A stretch of DNA of 7,204 bases from Deltaproteobacteria bacterium. Its GTDB lineage: Bacteria > Desulfobacterota > Desulfobacteria > Desulfobacterales > JAFDCJ01. The translations under genes were made by a program, and so were the position numbers. Under the pieces are notes generated by a model. That model was not told the origin of the DNA and did no database searches. It saw only the letters and a list, made by a program, of their open reading frames with translations. Positions 4,553-7,204 of the stretch are shown here, piece by piece. The stretch is taken from positions 1-7,204 of the forward strand of contig JAFDDW010000086.1 in NCBI GenBank assembly GCA_019310665.1, read 5' to 3'. Position 1 is the stretch's first letter. Each line of letters begins with the position of its first letter.

Positions 4553-5293
4553 ATGGTTTTGATACAGTATCCGATTTATCCTGACGTCCCCATGCCGACC
4601 GCTTTCCTTGATCGGCTGGGCGATATTTTTAACGCCATGGATCGGGAATATACCCGGGCGGCCGAACACTATCAATTTCAGTGTGACGGCTGCATGGATA
4701 ATTGTTGCCTGACGCGTTTCTACCATCATACCCACCTGGAGTTTTACTATCTTCGCATGGGTTTTGAAAATCTGGGATCCCGAAAAAAAAGCGAGATACT
4801 CTTAAAAGCTGAAAAGGTCTGCCGGGAAACTGCAAAAGCAGATGAGAAAGAAATACCTGTACGGGTTATGTGCCCGTTAAATGATGATAGTTTGTGTAGC
4901 CTGTACCCATACAGGCCCATGATCTGCCGGATGCACGGTATCCCTCACGAGCTTCAAAAGCCCGGCCAAAATCTTATCCATGGACCGGGTTGCGGCACCT
5001 TTGATGACCGCTGTGCAACCAAACCGTATTATAAATTCGATCGGACCCCTTTTTATTTGGAGATGGCAAAGCTGGAAAACGAGTTTAAACAGGTAGCCGG
5101 CCTGAACGGCAGGATTAAAATGACAATTGCCGAAATGATAAAAAGCATAGGGCAGGGCGCAGAGCGCAAAGCGCATAGCGCATGGTGCATGGTGCAGAGG
5201 ACAGAAGGCCGAGGACAGAGTACAGAAGGCAGATGGCTGATGCCAGGTTTAAGGTGTCAGCCCAGCCGCTGGTCTGAAAAGCGGCCAGTTTAA
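4553..5293 (+). CDS. YkgJ-type cysteine-cluster protein with repeat-derived tail
   Basis: A 246-residue protein of the YkgJ/CxxCxxxCC family, thought to bind a metal or Fe-S centre; the function of the family is not established. Visible ligands are C44, C47, C51 and C52 in FQCDGCMDNCC, then C107, C115 and C125 in the typical CPL...CSLYPYRPMICR segment, and C147 and C154 further on. There is no signal peptide or membrane segment. From about residue 200 (G200, position 5150) the sequence is encoded by a heptamer repeat array and is unlike the rest. It is rich in Q, R, G and E and contains the 7-residue near-repeat QRTEGRG/QSTEGRW at 215-228. The family domain thus appears to end near TIAEMIKSIG. 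AAGG nine bases upstream serves as ribosome binding site. It lies 11 nt after the dGTPase-like gene. Confidence 0.88.
   Translation: MVLIQYPIYPDVPMPTAFLDRLGDIFNAMDREYTRAAEHYQFQCDGCMDNCCLTRFYHHTHLEFYYLRMGFENLGSRKKSEILLKAEKVCRETAKADEKEIPVRVMCPLNDDSLCSLYPYRPMICRMHGIPHELQKPGQNLIHGPGCGTFDDRCATKPYYKFDRTPFYLEMAKLENEFKQVAGLNGRIKMTIAEMIKSIGQGAERKAHSAWCMVQRTEGRGQSTEGRWLMPGLRCQPSRWSEKRPV
5149..5260. repeat. Heptamer array inside the 3' end of a YkgJ gene
   Basis: Sixteen consecutive 7-nt units in one phase. They start with AGGGCAG, GGCGCAG, AGCGCAA, AGCGCAT, AGCGCAT, GGTGCAT, GGTGCAG. They then drift to AGGACAG, AAGGCCG, AGGACAG, AGTACAG, AAGGCAG and end with ATGGCTG, ATGCCAG, GTTTAAG, GTGTCAG. The first half uses the words of 685-719. 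Because 7 is not a multiple of 3, the coded peptide repeats every 7 residues. Confidence 0.85.
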
Positions 5294-5375
5294 TCAAAAA
5301 AGAAACTTTGGCAATGTTTCATATGAGGTTTCAGTTTCTGCGGTTCAGAATTCCTGACACCCGACACCTGGATTT
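5294..5375. other. Spacer between the two YkgJ genes
   Basis: 82 nt. It holds an inverted repeat AGAAACT (5301-5307) / AGTTTCT (5333-5339). It also has two heptamer units TGACACC, CGACACC (5355-5368) leading to the next ATG. CTGACACC at 5354-5361 is the reverse complement of GGTGTCAG at 5253-5260. No strong Shine-Dalgarno is seen before the ATG at 5376. Confidence 0.5.
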
Positions 5376-6158
5376 ATGAAAAACGTTGATATTGACGAAA
5401 TAGACAAATTATCCGGTATCCCGATCAAGGGAAATGACACCTTTTGCTTTCGCTGTCATCCTGAGATTTCCTGCTTCAATCGCTGTTGCCGAAATTTGAA
5501 CCTTTTTTTATACCCCTATGATGTTGTCCGGTTAACGCAATCTCTGGGTATATCTTCAGATGAGTTTCTGGACAAATATGTAGACGTCGTTTTAAGGCCG
5601 GCCAATTTTTTTCCGGAAGTTCTTCTGCGAATGTCGCCGACAGAGGCGAAAACCTGCCCCTTTTTGACCGATTCCGGATGTTCCGTTTATGCGGACCGAC
5701 CGGATACCTGCCGAACCTTACCAATTGAACAGGGGATGCTGTATGATGCCCAAAAGAAAATGGACACGCCGGTATATTTTTTTAGACCACCGGATTTTTG
5801 TCGCGGGCAGGATGAAAACGAGGAGTGGACCATATCCGAATGGACCCGGGATCAGGAGGCAGAACTTTATCATAAAATGACCATGCGGTGGGCGAAGGTA
5901 AAACGGCTGTTCCAGGATGATCCCTGGGGGCCTGAAGGCCCCGAGGGATCCAAAGCCAAAATGGCCTTCATGGCGACATACAATGTCGACCGTTTTCGGG
6001 ATTTTATTTTTCAAAGCAGTTTTTTAAAGCGCTACAAGGTAAAATCCGCTCTGCTCAAAAAACTGAAAACCGACGATGTGCAATTGCTCAAGTTTGGGTT
6101 TGAGTGGGTCAAGTTCTTTATCTGGGGGATTAAGAGCAAAAACATTCGGGTGCGATAG
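5376..6158 (+). CDS. Second YkgJ-type cysteine-cluster protein
   Basis: A 260-residue protein with the same cysteine-cluster layout as its upstream neighbour but otherwise divergent. The ligands are C24, C27, C33, C37 and C38 in CFRCHPEISCFNRCC, then C94, C102 and C112 in CPFLTDSGCSVYADRPDTCR, and C142. The LYPYDVVRLTQSLGISSDEFL segment after the first cluster is typical of the family, where it has been noted in Fe-S/zinc cluster-binding annotations; the biochemical role is not known. The C-terminal 100 residues are basic and helical in character (YKVKSALLKKLK) with no recognised domain. No signal peptide or membrane span is obvious, though FGFEWVKFFIWGI near the end is hydrophobic and could associate with a membrane. 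The start has only a weak ribosome binding site. A heptamer array begins two bases after the stop codon. Confidence 0.88.
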   Translation: MKNVDIDEIDKLSGIPIKGNDTFCFRCHPEISCFNRCCRNLNLFLYPYDVVRLTQSLGISSDEFLDKYVDVVLRPANFFPEVLLRMSPTEAKTCPFLTDSGCSVYADRPDTCRTLPIEQGMLYDAQKKMDTPVYFFRPPDFCRGQDENEEWTISEWTRDQEAELYHKMTMRWAKVKRLFQDDPWGPEGPEGSKAKMAFMATYNVDRFRDFIFQSSFLKRYKVKSALLKKLKTDDVQLLKFGFEWVKFFIWGIKSKNIRVR

Positions 6159-6160
6159 GG

Positions 6161-6293
6161 CTCGATTCTGGATACTGGATGCTCGATTCTGGATACTGGA
6201 TACTGGATGCTCGATGCTCGATACTGGATGCTCGATGCTGGATACTCGATGCTGGATACTCGATGCAGGATACTGGATACTGGTAGCTGGAAA
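6161..6293. repeat. Large heptamer array, word CTSGATD
   Basis: Seventeen uninterrupted 7-nt units of form CT[C/G]GAT[A/G/T], with a single exception (CAGGATA), then two decaying units (CTGGTAG, CTGGAAA). Only positions 3 and 7 vary. A three-unit block (CTCGATT, CTGGATA, CTGGATG) recurs with one added unit, which suggests local unit duplication. It starts two bases after the stop of the second YkgJ gene. Open frames on both strands across it are repeat translations. Confidence 0.92.
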
Positions 6294-6303
6294 CTAATGG
6301 TAT

Positions 6304-6338
6304 AAGGTTGAAGGTAAAGGCGCAAGGCTCACAGCCGA
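6304..6338. repeat. Short heptamer run, word AAGGNNR
   Basis: AAGGTTG, AAGGTAA, AGGCGCA, AGGCTCA, CAGCCGA read in a 7-nt phase. It follows the large array by about 10 nt and is more degenerate. Confidence 0.5.
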
Positions 6339-6342
6339 ATTA

Positions 6343-6370
6343 TTAAATTAGACATTATACCTTAATTTAA
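6343..6370. other. AT-only inverted repeat between convergent genes
   Basis: TTAAATTA (6343-6350) and TAATTTAA (6363-6370) form a perfect 8-bp stem with a 12-nt loop. It lies between the convergent YkgJ and SDR genes but lacks a GC stem and U-tract, so a terminator role is doubtful. Confidence 0.35.
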
Positions 6371-6424
6371 ATCCGCAATCCGAAATCCCAAATCCCAAAT
6401 CGAAAGAATCCCATATCCCCAATC
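6369..6424. repeat. Heptamer array, word AAATCCS
   Basis: AAATCCG, CAATCCG, AAATCCC, AAATCCC, AAATCGA, then a 2-nt phase slip and further units ending in ATC (AAGAATC, CCATATC, CCCAATC). It ends eight bases from the stop codon of the minus-strand SDR gene. Confidence 0.85.
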
Positions 6425-6432
6425 ACAAGCCA

Positions 6433-7204
6433 CTAAAGGACACCGGGTGGCATATCCGGAACTTTCTCGCCACCTAAAACGTACCCCCCATCCAGGCGCA
6501 GCACGCCACCGGTCATAAAGGGCGCATCCTGGATAATAAAGAGCACGGCTTTGACGACATCATCCACGGTGCCGGTGCGTTGCAGCAACGTGTGGTCGAT
6601 GAGGGCATTTTTATCAGCCTCCGTCAACAACCCCCAGCCCCGGGTTTTTTCTGCGTGACGGGTGGCGACCAAGCCGAGCATGATTTCGTTTACCCTTACC
6701 CGGGGGGCGCCCACGCGGGCCCAGGTTTCGGTCAGCGACGAGACACCCCGATTAGCCGCCGCATAACCATCGCTGAAAACCATGCCCGCCGGTCCGCTGC
6801 GCCCGACGATGGCGGCAATCGAGGATAGATTGATGACGACACCGTCTCCGGAGGCCTTCAGGTGCGGCAGAGCGGCGTCAAAAACCCATCGTTTGGCACG
6901 CAAGGTGGTCTCGATTTCAAGGTCCCACTGGTCCGCCACATAGGGCCCGTGGACAATAGGCCAACCGCCGCGCTCGATATTGTTGATAAGAATGTCAAGA
7001 CGGCCGAAATGATCGACGACTTTCCGGATCAGGCCGGCTATTTTATCAACATCCAGCAGATTGGTTTTAAGGATAAGATGCGGGTGGCCGCTAACGCCAA
7101 AATCCTGTTTCAGCCCTTCAAATTCTTCTTCCCAGTCAAAATAATTCAGGGCCACCTTTACCCCCTGCTTTGCCAGCGCGCGACCGATTCCCCTGCCGAT
7201 ACCC
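6433..7204 (-). CDS. Short-chain dehydrogenase/reductase, N-terminus cut by the window edge
   Basis: The visible 256 or so residues follow the classical SDR plan. GIGRGIGRALAKQGVKVALNY at the right edge is the end of the glycine-rich cofactor loop and first helix, so only a few N-terminal residues are missing. LDILINN is the NNAG-strand equivalent (here NNIE). VVINLSSIAA carries the catalytic serine region, and VRVNEIMLG and MTGGVLRLDGGYVLGG fit the C-terminal core. The active-site motif reads Y-A-A-A-N (tyrosine codon 6765-6763, asparagine codon 6753-6751), so the usual lysine of YxxxK is missing. The enzyme may be inactive, or act with altered chemistry. The fold would bind NAD(P)H; the substrate cannot be told. 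The upstream gene context is outside the window. A GTG at 7155 is internal, not the start. Confidence 0.9.
   Translation of the reverse strand, partial: GIGRGIGRALAKQGVKVALNYFDWEEEFEGLKQDFGVSGHPHLILKTNLLDVDKIAGLIRKVVDHFGRLDILINNIERGGWPIVHGPYVADQWDLEIETTLRAKRWVFDAALPHLKASGDGVVINLSSIAAIVGRSGPAGMVFSDGYAAANRGVSSLTETWARVGAPRVRVNEIMLGLVATRHAEKTRGWGLLTEADKNALIDHTLLQRTGTVDDVVKAVLFIIQDAPFMTGGVLRLDGGYVLGGEKVPDMPPGVL

Noticed and set aside
6161..6293. CRISPR-like array
   Set aside because: The units are 7 nt, contiguous and without unique spacers; no cas gene is present.
6032..6325. Protein-coding frames on both strands over the repeat array
   Set aside because: Their translations are simple periodic peptides of the heptamer array, and the 5' parts overlap the YkgJ gene.
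6343..6370. Bidirectional terminator between the convergent genes
   Set aside because: The stem is AT-only with no U-tract, so it would be a poor intrinsic terminator.

Overview
The window looks like a chromosomal segment of a Gram-negative bacterium, most likely a member of the Desulfobacterota (the former Deltaproteobacteria). This rests on overall protein character, the paired YkgJ-type cysteine-cluster proteins, the HsdR_N-like small protein and the style of the intergenic repeats. It is an inference; no marker here settles the taxonomy.

Left part (1-2047, minus strand): the conserved translation operon infC-rpmI-rplT-pheS, encoding IF3, ribosomal proteins L35 and L20, and the first 18-19 codons of the phenylalanyl-tRNA synthetase alpha subunit at the left edge. 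infC has no ATG, GTG or TTG at its proper N-terminus. The only start with a strong Shine-Dalgarno is an AUA codon, which fits the known use of rare AUN starts for IF3 self-regulation. The spacers of this operon are unusually long and structured: a terminator-like hairpin lies between infC and rpmI, and arrays of very short repeats lie between rpmI, rplT and pheS.

Middle (2048-3252, minus strand): a TadA-like zinc deaminase and a small HsdR_N-like protein with a cysteine-rich tail. A divergent promoter region (3253-3488) follows.

Right part (3489-6158, plus strand): a dGTPase-family HD phosphohydrolase, then two different YkgJ-type CxxCxxxCC proteins. The window ends with the 3' part of a minus-strand short-chain dehydrogenase (6433-7204) whose catalytic YxxxK reads YxxxN.

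The most striking feature crosses these gene boundaries. Nearly every longer intergenic stretch holds an array of degenerate short repeats with a fixed unit length of 7 nt (one array has 9 nt). At least six unrelated consensus words are present, several arrays are inverted pairs, and many abut a stop codon. One array runs through the 3' end of a YkgJ gene and encodes its C-terminal tail. The class resembles the heptanucleotide STRR repeats known from filamentous cyanobacteria, but many different words occur within 7 kb. No tRNA, rRNA, CRISPR array, transposase or phage gene was seen.
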